Shown one piece after another: positions 31,674-42,690 of a DNA stretch of 64,000 bases. The position numbers and the translations under genes are program-made. Origin of the DNA: Ipomoea triloba (lineage: Eukaryota; Streptophyta; Magnoliopsida; Solanales; Convolvulaceae). The notes below the pieces were generated by a model. The model made no database searches. It was not told where the DNA came from and saw only the letters and a list, made by a program, of their open reading frames with translations. The stretch is taken from NCBI RefSeq assembly GCF_003576645.1, contig NC_044922.1:21222680-21286679 (forward strand). Reading direction: 5' to 3'. Each line of letters begins with the position of its first letter. The first letter of the stretch is position 1.

Positions 31674-33193
31674 GGGGAAATCAACGTTTTAGTCCCTCAA
31701 ATGTTGCCAAACTGTCAATGTTGCCCTTTAACTCGTTAATCATCGATTTAGTCCCTGAAAATAGTTGTTTTTAGTCAGATAACTCCATCCGGTCATATTT
31801 CGGCGAACACTCCGATTTAGCAAGGGTAAATTAGTCTTTTCCTTTCTTCAATCCTCCCTCCCTCTTTTTGTTCCAGCATCTTTCTCTGCCTAGCTCCAAG
31901 GAAATTGACGGCTCTGGAAATTAAAGATCTCAGAAGAGACATTCTTGATTTTTCGCCATCGCCACCGATTTGGAACCTTTTGGATCTCTGCCTTTTCCAG
32001 AAGATGAATAGCTTGATGTGGAGATGGAATAGGGGAGTAGCAGAGAGAGAAGCAAACGACGTCGTACTGACCGCGTCTTCGTCATCCTCCGTCAGCGAAT
32101 CATCGAGCGCGAAATGGATGTGGAAATACCGACCAAGGATGTTGCGGGACCAAGTAAGGGCAAATAGACCCAACTCAGTATGCTAACGAGAGGTAGCCAG
32201 CGTGGGAGCAGCGGGAAGCTGTGGTGCCACCTTCGAAGACCGATTTCTGCCGCCTAATGCGGCGAAGGAGCCATTGGGGCGAACACAAGAAGGAGAAGGG
32301 AAAGGAGAAGAGTGGTGTTGCTTTGCTAACATCTTCAAATCAAAATGAGAGATGTAATGTGAGGAGAATGAGGGTTTATATGGGTCAGTGAAGAATAGTC
32401 TCTGGGAGCTCTGTACCTGCGAAAGGAGAAATGAAAAAGAAAGAAGAAAAAGATGACTACCCAGTCCCAGGGCAAGCCTCTCCACTCTCCAACTAGTTTT
32501 ATACTTAGAACCCAAATCATTTCCAAAGTCCAAATCACACCCATAGTTTACAGAAACGAAAAAGTTCAAATCTTTTTTAGATGGTTATTCCCATCGCAGT
32601 CCACCACCCACATTCACCATTCTTTTTCCTTGTTTTTGCAAACCACAAACAAATGTACAAAGGCAATTTGTCCACCATAAAGCATAAAGAAATTTGCCCA
32701 TGGCTACCAATCAGCAGATTTCAATTTATGTGAAAATTTTACACAAATCTTGATGGAAAGAGTGGCGAAGATGCCGGTGACGGAGAGAGAGGGAGGGATT
32801 GAGGGTGGCATGGGCGGCGGCGATCGATGGGATCTCCCACGGTGAATTACTTCTCCAGTCTCCAACCGCTGACATCCTTAGCATTTCATCTCCTCCTCCT
32901 TCACTGTGTATATATGTATGTGTGCAGATTTGTGTGTGGTGGTGGTTTGACCATTTCGATTGGAGATTTGGAGTTCCCTTAGCTTATTGGCGAAGACAGA
33001 AAGAGGGAGGGAGGATTGAAGAAAGGAAAAGACTAATTTACCCTTGCTAAATCGGAGTGTTCGCCGGAATATGACCGGATGGAGTTATCTGACTAAAAAC
33101 AATTATTTTCAGGGACTAAATCGATGATTAACGAGTTAAAGGGCAACATTGACAGTTTGGCAACATTTGAGGGACTAAAACGTTGATTTCCCC
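31674..33193. mobile_element. Pack-MULE (Mutator-like element carrying a gene fragment)
   Basis: Inverted repeats of about 195 bp (31674-31868 and 33000-33193; outer end GGGGAAATCAACGTTTTAGT). It is flanked by a perfect 9-bp duplication TTAAATAAA (31665-31673 and 33194-33202), the length typical of Mutator elements. The interior contains no transposase but a captured host gene fragment on the minus strand. A tandem copy of the target region at about 33605-33680 shows the site without the insertion. Confidence 0.9.
31880..32569 (-). pseudogene. Captured fragment of a DUF868-family gene inside the Pack-MULE
   Basis: The minus strand first encodes a low-complexity N-terminus (MLAKQHHSSPFPSPSC..., ending LPAAPTLATSR), then a stop at about 32183, and in the same reading direction HTELGLFALTWSRN, ALDD and FHLHIKLFIFWKRQRSKRF. 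The TWSRN...DD...LHIK..IFW+...SK order matches the N-terminal half of plant DUF868 proteins, whose role is unknown. The fragment ends in the left inverted repeat, so the C-terminal half is missing. Sequence further 5' (32570-33000), including C-rich tracts, may be the captured promoter and leader. Identification is from memory of the family and should be confirmed by search. Confidence 0.6.
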
Positions 33194-33202
33194 TTAAATA
33201 AA

Positions 33203-33800
33203 TTAGTAGCTACAACAAAAAATGATACATATGTATTTCTTTAATTTAGAATTATGTGTCTACAATACCTTTATTTGAAAAAATTATTCATTATCAAAAA
33301 AATAAATTAAATAAGAGAAATAATTTCATTAGTTTTATTGTCTTTATTTTCTCTCATGCAAAGATTCTTTACATTCAAATTTATCAATTGATATTCATTA
33401 CATTGTCCATTATCTTATTTTTACAATATCTTGTAATTAAATATCAAAGTTATAATACAAAATAATGTTATATATTTATTTACCAAGTATTTTATTAATA
33501 CTAAAAAAAATTTTAATAATTTGAAGTAGTTAATTATATTAACTACTTGGGGATTGGTTGACAAAGAGAGTACTCAAATAACCCAACAAATTGAAGCGGA
33601 ATCGCTCTATTTTACTCTTATTGAATTAAATAAATTAGTAGTTTCACCAAAAATGATACATATGTATTTCTTTAATACCATGAAAAAATAAAAAAGAATA
33701 GTTTGAAACCAATCATATTAACTACTTGGGGGATTTGTTGACAATGAAAGTACTCAAATAACCCATTACCAAGCAAATTGAAGCGATAAACTACCTTTTA
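33203..33800 (+). repeat. Imperfect tandem duplication around the Pack-MULE target
   Basis: AATTAGTAG...ATGATACATATGTATTTC occurs at about 33203 and again at about 33627; TTAACTACTTGGGGATTGGT occurs at about 33538 and, slightly changed, at about 33719. The second unit includes the unoccupied version of the Pack-MULE target site. Confidence 0.7.
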
Positions 33801-34369
33801 ATATCTTTGGAATATATAATATTTTAAATTTTCAAATTTTTATTAATTTATTTAATCTGTTTTCTTAAACTAGGGATTTCTTTATCCACAATAGCTCATT
33901 AAACAATAATGGTTAAACCAAATGAACCCCAAGCAGAACACCTAAAGGAAAGTCCATAGCTCCTATATCATAATCTCATTGCATGGCGTTGTCATCTATG
34001 CTACCAACAATAATCGAATTGCAAATAAACACTACCAACAAAAAGGAAGAGAACAAATAGTAAAGATGAAGACAATGACAATGTTACTCAAAAGAGAATT
34101 AAGAACACTTAGAAAAATTCAAATGAAAAGTAGTATTTATTTAGACTATCATTTTTAGACCAAATATTTAGACTATCGATTTTTACAAGGTTGCAAACAT
34201 TTATTTTAGTAATAATTATAATGAATTTTCTATATTATATTGGATTCATATACTTTAAGTTAGATATTTAAATAAAAAAATTCAACATTCAATTACCCAT
34301 GTATAAACTTCTCCTATATAATCTTGCATTGATATACTTTCAAATATTTATTTAAATATAAACATTGGG
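33801..34369. other. Intergenic, no gene seen
   Basis: AT-rich, non-coding. Confidence 0.5.
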
Positions 34370-34405
34370 CATTAATCCATACGCGCAATGCGCGTATAAA
34401 ACTAG
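34370..34405 (+). mobile_element. Helitron 3' terminus
   Basis: A GC-rich hairpin (TACGCGCAATGCGCGTA) is followed about 4 bases later by CTAG and then T, the structure expected at a Helitron 3' end inserted between A and T. The same arrangement appears at 43119-43143. I could not place the 5' end. Confidence 0.65.
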
Positions 34406-34939
34406 TATATATATAAGTGAGAGCTAATCTCAATCATTTATCATGGTTCATTAATAATTGAAGATTTTAGTAAAAAAGAAAATGAAAACAATTTTATAAT
34501 TGTATTGCATTATTTATATATTGTTCCCACCCCTGGTTTCCTACTTTTCATTGCCTTCAACAGTTTATCAACTCAAAGGATGGATTAGATCACTTCTTAT
34601 TTTTTTATCATTTGTTCTCACCATATATTTTTTATATATAATAATGAATTGGGTTTAAATTTTAGAGGTAAATTAAACTTATTTAAATTATATTTATGAA
34701 TATGTTTTTTTTTTTAAAAATGGTTGTTGGTTGGTGGCAATAACTTATATTTTTAACATGATATGATAAGTTATCCAGAGGATCACACCTAGCTGTAAAT
34801 AAAAATAAAAATGATTTTTCCAATGATAAAATTTTGAATTATGTAAGAATGGGCTAGATGAATCATTTGTATATAGAATTTATATGTTTTAAAATAATGT
34901 GAATTGTAGATGTTTGTTTTAAGCAGTCCTTATACTGAA
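34406..34939. other. Intergenic, no gene seen
   Basis: AT-rich, non-coding. Confidence 0.5.
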
Positions 34940-35206
34940 GACATGGGTCATGGTTGATACTACAGTTGTGTTGAACTGATACTGCAGTTGTGTTGAAAGG
35001 ATACTGTAGTTGTGTGGAAAGGGAACTGTAGTTGCGTGGAACAGAGGCCGTGTCATCCATCTGGAACTGTAGTTGTGTTGAACGAATACTGCAGTTGTGT
35101 TGAAAAGATACTGCAGTTGCACGAAACAGAGGTCATTCATCAGTTCAACACAACCGCAGTATCCGTTCAACACAACTGCAGTATCAGTTATGATCATGGT
35201 CCACAA
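34940..35206. mobile_element. Motif-array foldback element 3 (ACTGCAGTTGTGTTGAA motif)
   Basis: About eight direct and inverted copies of ATACTGCAGTTGTGTTGAA, with a near-perfect 22-bp period in the left half. The left end GGGTCATGGTTGATACT pairs with the right end, which reverse-complements to GGACCATGATCATAACT...GATACT. The right half carries the motif in the opposite orientation, so the whole element can fold back. Confidence 0.65.
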
Positions 35207-35257
35207 TATAATTTGCGTATTTTAAGTTAGAGAGACAAATATGTCCGAAGCTCTTTC

Positions 35258-35306
35258 TACGGAGGGATTCAACTTCAACTATACGGAGGGATTCAACTTC
35301 AACTAA
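35258..35306 (+). repeat. 24-bp tandem duplication upstream of the asparagine synthetase gene
   Basis: ACGGAGGGATTCAACTTCAA occurs twice in a row, about 400 bp before the ATG. Confidence 0.85.
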
Positions 35307-35453
35307 GAGCCAAATACTACTGAGTATTGATTAATGCCACCAATGGTTTTTTAAGTCCAAAAAAAGAAAATAAATAAATAAATAAAAAGGAGTATTTAAA
35401 TGGATAAATCTCAAAGAAGCGATGAAAGGTCGCCGCGTAAAGTGGTTGTGGCG

Positions 35454-35470
35454 CCTATAAATACGTGGCC
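35454..35470 (+). promoter_or_regulatory. TATA box and ACGTGGC element of the asparagine synthetase promoter
   Basis: CCTATAAATA at 35454-35463 is followed directly by ACGTGGC, an ABRE/G-box-like core. The ATG is about 255 bp downstream; the leader contains a (CT)n run at about 35580-35602. Placement is right for a core promoter. Confidence 0.6.
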
Positions 35471-35711
35471 TCAGCTATAGAAGCGGTACACTCGCAAATG
35501 AAAGAGTGAGTCTAAGAGCAGAGCGTGGCCTGTCAACTTTGGCAACGTGTTCTTCTCTCCCAATTCTCTGCAACAAACCCTCTCTCTCTCTCTCTCTCTC
35601 TCCACTCTGCTCTGTGGACTTTCTTTCTCATCTCTTTCTCCCTTTTCTTCTCTTCCCACTTTTCCTCTCTACTCTCTAGTCTCACTAGTCTTTTTGCCTT
35701 TAGATAAAGCC

Positions 35712-38700
35712 ATGTGTGGAATCTTGGCTGTTCTGGGTTGCTCTGATGATTCCCAGGCCAAAAGAGTTCGCGTTCTCGAGCTCTCTCGCAGGCAATTTTC
35801 TTCATTTCAAATATTTCTCATGCTCTCTCTTATTTATATATGCATGCTTCCGCTCTTTCTCTTTTCGTTTCTTCATTTTCCCCATAAGTCTCCATCTTGT
35901 CAGGATTCCAAAACTTCCTTCAAATTTGGTATAACTAAAACAGAATTATGTAGAAATCGAAACTTGTTGGTTTTGTGCTATGTTTTTCCACCACGAAACA
36001 GGAAATTCTCTCTGGACGAGATTTCCGCTTATTATCTTCATTTAATGTAAATAATTTGGTTGAATATAAGTATAAAAGTGGGATGAATCTCATTCTGTAA
36101 GACAAAATTGATGAGATAACAGGGGAAGAACTATATAATGTGAAGTTGCTGACTTGCTATTCTATAGCATATTAATTTGTTTGTTTCTTTTAAGTAATTG
36201 ATGCATTTGTGGGCCAACACACCTTTAATCATCGCTTGGAAATTATTAATTTAGGCTACTTGATTTCAACTTTATAATAGTATTGATTTGAAGAGTTCTG
36301 CTGAAATCCCACCCTAAATTAGGCATCATATATATTTTTTTTTTGAGTACTACTGACTCCGACTCTGTTAGAATGTAGTATCTGTTCATAGCTACTTTCT
36401 CAACCTAATGAAGCACAAAGAGTCAACATAGCTACTTTCTCAACCTAATGAAGCACAAAGAGTCAACAGTTGTCTCCACTGAGGCCCGAACCTACTCCCA
36501 TCATCTATGTGGGAGTGTTAACCGGGACACCGGATGCCACTAGACCACAAGGTCTTTGGCAATTAGGCATCATATATAATAATATTGCTAGTGCTTAGAT
36601 TTTTGTTTCATTTTTATTTTTATTGTTAGTGTTATTGTTTTGATGAAACAGATTGAAGCACCGTGGTCCTGACTGGAGCGGGCTGTACCAACATGGGGAC
36701 TGTTACTTGGCACACCAGAGGCTGGCAATCATTGATCCCGCCTCCGGTGATCAGCCTCTCTATAACGAGGACAAAACGATTGCTGTAACGGTGAGCTTAG
36801 ACTTACTTTTAGTTGAGACAAATTGTATCTTTTAGTTGCTTCAATTGCTCCTTGATTTAGTACTAATTTGATAAAATACATACTGATGTTTGTAAGGGTC
36901 ACGTGTGCCAAACTGTAGGTAAATGGAGAAATCTACAACCATGAGGAACTCAGGAAGCAGTTGCCTAACCACAAGTTTTGGACTGGGAGTGACTGTGATG
37001 TCATTGCACATCTCGTGAGTAGTCTCGTGTCATCATCACTAATAGCCTTAGAAAACATATTATGTTTAAACAAGACCAATCATTAATGTCCGATGACAAG
37101 TTTAGAAGCTCTTATAATTAAGAATAGGATACTTACCCGGCCTGTAAACTTTGATATCTTCTTCACCAGTATGAAGAACATGGAGAGAACTTTGTGGACA
37201 TGCTGGATGGGATATTTTCCTTTGTTTTACTTGATACTCGCGACAACAGCTTCTTTGCTGCTCGTGATGCTATTGGGGTTACTTCCCTCTACATTGGATG
37301 GGGGCTTGATGGTAAACCTTTTAATTTTTAAATCGGTTGTTTGACAATCTTGAACCTAAGCTAAGCTGATTTTGTTTTGATGTTTTCTAGGCTCTGTCTG
37401 GATATCATCTGAGGGTTGTTTGACAATCTTGAACCTAAGCTAAGCTGATTTTGTTTTGATGTTTTCTAGGCTCTGTCTGGATATCATCTGAGCTAAAGGG
37501 TTTGAACGATGACTGTGAACATTTTGAGGTGTTCCCACCAGGGCACCTATATTCAAGCAAATCTGGTGGTCTCCGCAGGTGGTACAATCCTCCTTGGTTC
37601 TCTGAGGCTATTCCATCAACTCCTTATGACCCCATGGTTTTGAGGCGAGCCTTTGAAAACGTGAGTCGAGTCGAGTCTAGTCGTCTAATTTAATTATAGA
37701 TTGATTGATGGGAAGCAATAGAGTTATTGTTTTGGATTAACGAGGTAAACCCCACTCCTCACTGTGTGAGTATGTGAGTAAAGTCCTCGCCCTGTGATCC
37801 TAGCCGGCAAAGGACCACAAGGAGGTAAACCAGCCTAGGTTACCCATAGCTGACCGGCTCAAACCCAAGGGCTTGAGGTTTGAACCCACGACCTCTCGGC
37901 TGCAAGTGTAACTCTCTTACTACTTGAGCTACCCTTACAGGCAATAGAGTTATTGTTTAGGCTACTACATGTTCTGATCATCGTGGAAATTGTTTCAGGC
38001 TGTGATTAAGAGGTTGATGACTGATGTGCCTTTCGGAGTTCTTCTTTCTGGAGGCCTCGATTCATCGTTAGTTGCTTCTATCACTTCTCGTTATTTGGCA
38101 GGCACAAAAGCTGCCAAGCAATGGGGAGCTCAGCTGCATTCTTTCTGTGTTGGCCTTGAGGTCAGTCAATCTTATATCTGGCTGAGTTGATAATATATGT
38201 ATATATTCTTGCATACCCCTTTTAGTGCTGCATAATAACCAATTTCTCTTCTTGTTCTGGACAGGGCTCACCAGATCTGAAGGCTGCAAGAGAAGTTGCG
38301 GATTATTTGGGAACAGTTCACCACGAGTTTCACTTCACAGTTCAGGTATGCACACTAGTAGAGCAGAGGACTAATGTTTTGCCTTTTTCTTATTGGATCT
38401 TGGTGACCAGTAACTATGACTGACATGTTTGCAGGATGGAATTGATGCGATTGAGGATGTTATTTACCATATTGAGACTTATGATGTCACAACAATCAGG
38501 GCAAGCACTCCAATGTTCCTTATGTCGCGCAAGATTAAGGCACTCGGAGTGAAAATGGTCATATCTGGTGAAGGATCCGACGAGATTTTTGGTGGTTACT
38601 TGTACTTCCATAAGGCCCCCAACAAGGAAGAATTTCATCAAGAGACTTGTCGCAAAGTAATTTATATTTATATTTTCCCTGTGCTGCTCTGAGATAAGAA

Positions 38701-40045
38701 CAAGTTAGCAAACTCATGATGTTTTCTATTTACGTGTAGATAAAAGCCCTTCACCAATATGATTGCTTGAGAGCCAATAAGGCAACATCTGCGTGGGGCT
38801 TAGAAGCTCGAGTCCCATTTTTGGACAAGGCATTCATCAATGCGGCCATGAGCATCGATCCTGAATGGAAGATGGTAAGCATTTTACTCGAATAATGTAT
38901 GGTGACAACCAATTGAGGTGTACTTTCTCATCCTTCTCATTACTTTACAGATAAAACCCGAGGAAGGACGGATTGAGAAGTGGATTCTTAGAAGGGCCTT
39001 TGATGATGAGGAGCATCCCTATCTACCAAAGGTCTCCATTAACATCTTGCCCAATTTATCCACTCATTACTGAAGATTTTGTGTTTAATTCCACTGACAT
39101 CCTCGGTTGTATTTCCCACAGCATATTCTGTACAGGCAGAAGGAGCAATTCAGCGACGGTGTAGGCTATAGCTGGATTGATGGACTCAAAGCCCACGCCG
39201 AACAGCATGTATGTATCCTTGCTTTGTTTCATAGTATCAAGAATGAAAATATAATGGGGTAACTCCAGACAAGATAGCTAAGGATACAAACTTATAACCC
39301 TAAGGTCACGAGTTCGAATCTCAACCTTTTTGATTTGAGCCAGCCAGTTATGGCTGGTTTACCTCCTTGTGATCCTTTGACTGCTAGGTCACTATCTCGG
39401 ATAGTGGATGCGGGCTTTCCTCGTCACCCCCAAAAAGTTTGAGCCAGTCAGTTATGGCTGGTTTACCTCCTTGTGATCCTTTGACTGCTAGGTCACTATC
39501 TCGGATAGTGGATGCGGATTTTTCTCGTCACCCCCAAAAAGAATGAAATATAATGAATTGCTCAACAACCTAACTAGCTATCCTCAAAATTATTCACAGG
39601 TGACTGACAAGATGATGTTGAATGCTGCAAATATCTATCCTCACAACACCCCTACATCGAAAGAAGCATACTGTTATAGGATGATCTTTGAGAGGTTCTT
39701 CCCACAGGTAATTAATAACACACTCGTTCGTAATCAACTACTACTCATAAGCTCCAAGACTGTCACTCGAGAGTAAGTTTCCCGCCATTGTTTATCCCGC
39801 AGAACTCAGCCAGACTAACTGTTCCCGGGGGAGCGAGCGTGGCCTGCAGCACAGCAAAAGCCGTCGAGTGGGATGCTGCATGGTCCAAGAATCTTGATCC
39901 CTCGGGGAGGGCTGCCATCGGTGTACACAACTCCGCTTATAAGAACCAACCTCCTCCTACTGTTGCTGCTACTACTGCAAACATTATCGGGAACGTGCCT
40001 CGAATGATGGAAGTCTCTACTCCAGAGTTCACGATTCGGGGCTAA
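35712..40045 (+). CDS. ASN: Asparagine synthetase [glutamine-hydrolysing], 13 exons, 588 aa
   Basis: Makes asparagine from aspartate, ATP and glutamine in the cytosol. Exons by splice sites and homology: 35712-35791, 36652-36790, 36919-37014, 37170-37311, 37470-37660, 37999-38160, 38265-38345, 38435-38656, 38740-38874, 38951-39031, 39122-39208, 39600-39707 and 39803-40045; phases all agree and the total is 1,767 bases. The N-terminus MCGILAVLG supplies the catalytic Cys2 of the class II glutaminase domain. [13 protein letters not shown] (here KHRGPDWSG) and [11 protein letters not shown] blocks follow. The synthetase domain has the ATP pyrophosphatase motif SGGLDSS (residues 233-239), [11 protein letters not shown], and [10 protein letters not shown]. 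The length equals that of plant enzymes. Oddities: the first intron begins GC; a 79-bp duplication covers the exon-5 acceptor; three introns carry SINEs. The coding sequence looks intact when the second acceptor is used. Confidence 0.96.
36335..36560 (-). mobile_element. SINE family 1 in intron 1 of the asparagine synthetase gene
   Basis: Minus-strand copy with its poly-A (seen as T-run) on the left and head CCAAAGACCTTGTGGTCTAG on the right. It is flanked by an 18-bp perfect duplication AATTAGGCATCATATATA (36317-36334 and 36561-36578). It has an internal tandem repeat of about 39 bp (CATAGCTACTTTCTCAACCT block twice). Confidence 0.93.
37335..37492 (+). repeat. 79-bp tandem duplication across the exon-5 splice acceptor
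   Basis: 37335-37413 and 37414-37492 are identical, each with the end of intron 4 (TTTTCTAG) and the first 23 bases of exon 5. Splicing to the second acceptor (37468-37469) gives the conserved protein; the first (37389-37390) would shift the frame and meet a TAA at once. Confidence 0.9.
37733..37940 (-). mobile_element. SINE family 2 in an asparagine synthetase intron
   Basis: Read on the minus strand it has a tRNA-like head: GGGTAGCTCAAGTAGTAAGA (A-box) and GTGGGTTCAAACCTC (B-box). It is flanked by an 18-bp duplication GCAATAGAGTTATTGTTT (37715-37732 and 37941-37958). It lies between exons 5 and 6. Confidence 0.92.
39257..39540 (+). mobile_element. SINE family 2, second copy, between asparagine synthetase exons 11 and 12
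   Basis: B-box CACGAGTTCGAATCTC, then the family-2 body (CAGTTATGGCTGGTTTACCT). About 106 bp of the body is tandemly duplicated. It is flanked by GAATGAAA(A)TATAATG (39241-39256 and 39541-39555). Confidence 0.9.
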
Positions 40046-40971
40046 TTTCATCTCATCTCTCTGCAAATTGAAGCTTCTCACTCTGTTTATGAGCTGTAGT
40101 AGAAGTAAGCAGTAGTGTGTCTTTTAGGCGCGGTGCTGAGTGGTATTATTAGGCTGTGTAAAACCATACAAGTATAAATAAGAGCCCTTCCTTGTGGTGG
40201 CTGGCCTATAGATCGATGTTATATTGATAGTAGAGTTGGTGATGTTGTAGAGGAGGAGGCTTGGAGAAGGTGTTGTGTGTGTAAGCTGTGTTTTCCGACT
40301 TTGTACTGTTTATCAAGGCTTTTCTGTTATGCTTTGTATGAAAAGTTTAACCTTGTTATTACTGCTTCTTCGTTATCATAAAAAACAAAAACTCTGCTAC
40401 TACTCAAAACTCACATTAAGTGTTCCAAATACTCTAAATTCACTGCTCTCCTAAACGAAAAGAGCTTTAGGAAAGGGTTAGAGTGATTTGCTGCTTTGTA
40501 GAATTGTAGAAGGCTTCTTTTTCTTTTTTTTTTTAAACAACCGAAACAATTATATTAAGATTGTAAATGGTTCAAAAAGGCTAGAAATACATCAAACACT
40601 CAAAGTGCGATTGAGCGGTAGTAATTTCTATCTCTACGAATGAAGCAGACTTCACAACGACTAATGGAGCTAAATAGAAGTTTATAGACATCGGCAAAAT
40701 CACACCAATATAGAGCTAACAAGAAACTTATAGGTATGGGAAAAATAACACCAATCCACGAGATTGCTTCGCAAATCGCCAAGGCTGGCGCAATGTTTGG
40801 ATTTTGTATGCTTTGAAGTGGTCCATTTGTTGCTGCTTTGAACACTACCAAGAAGAGCCAAATTAAAATCGTCCAATTGTTTAAAACTGAGTCTCCTAAA
40901 ATTTTTAACATAGCACATTTTGTTCTAAGATAACTAGTGAATACCTCCTATCATACCTTCACAGACCCTTT
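40046..40971. other. 3' flank of asparagine synthetase and intergenic DNA
   Basis: The 3' UTR probably ends near 40380. From about 40514 a T-rich start is followed by sequence (AACAATTATATTAAGATTGT...) that could be the 3' end of a minus-strand retroposon; I cannot classify it. No gene is supported. Confidence 0.35.
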
Positions 40972-41020
40972 TTGATAGGGGAAGATACTCATAGAAAATG
41001 TATGCAGGACTTGAGCCACA

Positions 41021-41059
<39 letters not shown>

Positions 41060-41071
41060 NNNNNNNNNNNN

Positions 41072-41112
<41 letters not shown>
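41021..41112 (+). repeat. Poly-A tract with 12-bp N gap (41060-41071)
   Basis: About 39 A before and 41 A after the N run. It may be one poly-A tail broken by the assembler; the open frame of Lys codons across it is meaningless. Confidence 0.9.
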
Positions 41113-41116
<4 letters not shown>

Positions 41117-41519
41117 CCTTGCTCACCTTTGATAAGATCTTTTTACATATGTTTCAATTTATGCTCAATGTGTGCAAAGGCAGCCTTTCTGTTTGCTTAA
41201 TCTTTTTACATGTGTCTCAAAAAAAAAAAAAAGAAATAAAAAAAATGAACTATTGAAATGATTAGAGTAGTCATTTTAATTTTAGAAATTTCAATTGGGA
41301 GCAAGGTGATATATATTTTGATAAAATTGTTATCATTGTTCAATTTTTACCCGAATCATAATGCTTTATTAAAATCCTTTTTTAGACCTCATTGGTAATA
41401 TTAGTGCACATTATACTATGTATCATTGATAAATAATTTGAAAGTTTATTTTAAATAGTATATCAAATAATAAATTTTCAGTATATAAAAAATGAGCCTT
41501 CACAAAATAGTATTTTAAT

Positions 41520-41618
41520 ATACTAACTCTTGTGCTTCAATAGATTGAGAAAGTAGTTATGAACAGATACTGCATTCTAATAGAGTTAGTAGTATTAAAA
41601 AAAAAAAAAAAAAAAAAA
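41520..41618 (+). mobile_element. SINE family 1, 5'-truncated copy
   Basis: Body only (CTAACTCTTGTGCTTCAATA, then TTATGAACAGATACTGCATT) with a poly-A tail at about 41597-41618. Confidence 0.8.
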
Positions 41619-41782
41619 CTTATGTCAATAATCTACCTTAAAAATAAACATTCAGCACTTTGGAGTTTTTGAGATGGTGCAACCACCAAATGAGTTACAA
41701 AATCTCTTGCGTGACAATGAAATGGGTATCTCGATGCCTCGAAGTATAATTGAAGCACTATGAATTTAAATAAATGTATGAA

Positions 41783-41786
<4 letters not shown>

Positions 41787-41818
<32 letters not shown>
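41787..41818 (+). repeat. (TA)n microsatellite
   Basis: About 16 TA units abutting motif-array element 4. Confidence 0.9.
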
Positions 41819-41820
<2 letters not shown>

Positions 41821-42676
41821 CAGGTGCGGCCTTGTCATTAGGTGTGGCCGTGCGACCTATTTTCAACCATTAGATCAGATCAAGTCATCAAATCAACGCA
41901 CAATATGTATATGTTACAAAACACACCATTCTACGTACTAAAACGCACCAAATGACCGATAAAACACACCATTCCACACTATAACCAAATGAACCTATTC
42001 ACTTAAAATTCATCAATATACGTGATAAAACGCATCATTCTACGTATTAAAATGTACCACAACGTGCCTCATGTTAGATTATAAGCATACACTATTTACA
42101 CATATTAGAAAACATGTGCTAAAATGTGCACAATTCTACGTATTAAAATGTATCACAACGTGTGTTAAAACTTAAAATGCACAATTCCATTTGTTGAAAA
42201 TCTTCATCCCAGATTATAAACATGCATTATTACACTTATTAGAAAACATGTGTTAAAATACACACCATTTAACGTATTAAAATTCACCAGAGGACGGATT
42301 AAAACACATCATTCCACAACACACTTATTAGAAACACATGTGTTAAAATACACATCATTCTACGTATTACAATGCACCAGAGGACGTATTAAAACACACC
42401 ATTCCACAACACAGTTACACACCATTCTATATATGAAAATGCACCAGCGGATAGATTAAAACACATCATTCCACAACACAGTTAATGCACCAACATACTA
42501 ATAAAACGCACCACACTATGTACTAAAATGCACCATTTCAATTCACGTAATATAGATACTAAAATTACCATAATACCCTCACTTAAACATACACGAATTC
42601 CAGTTGGGTTAATGAAATCGGACGACGCAGATTAGGCCGCACGACCGCATGGGAGCTCCCCGCCGCATTTGAATAA
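41819..42676. mobile_element. Motif-array foldback element 4 (CACCATTCTACGTATTAAAA motif)
   Basis: Left end CAGGTGCGGCC...GGCCGTGCGACCTA; right end, reverse complemented, ATGCGGCGGGG...GGTCGTGCGGCCTA, so the termini are imperfect inverted repeats of about 45 bp. The interior contains many copies of CACCATTCTACGTATTAAAA and variants (ACACACCATTCCACA, AAAATGCACCA) with spacing that varies. TA microsatellites lie on both sides. No coding capacity. Confidence 0.65.
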
Positions 42677-42690
42677 TATATATATATATA

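Noticed and set aside
25487..39540. B-box/A-box hits as possible functional tRNA genes
   Set aside because: No cloverleaf acceptor stem or anticodon arm; poly-A tails and target duplications show they are SINEs.
40972..41256. Lysine-repeat ORF
   Set aside because: Translation of a poly-A tract interrupted by N.
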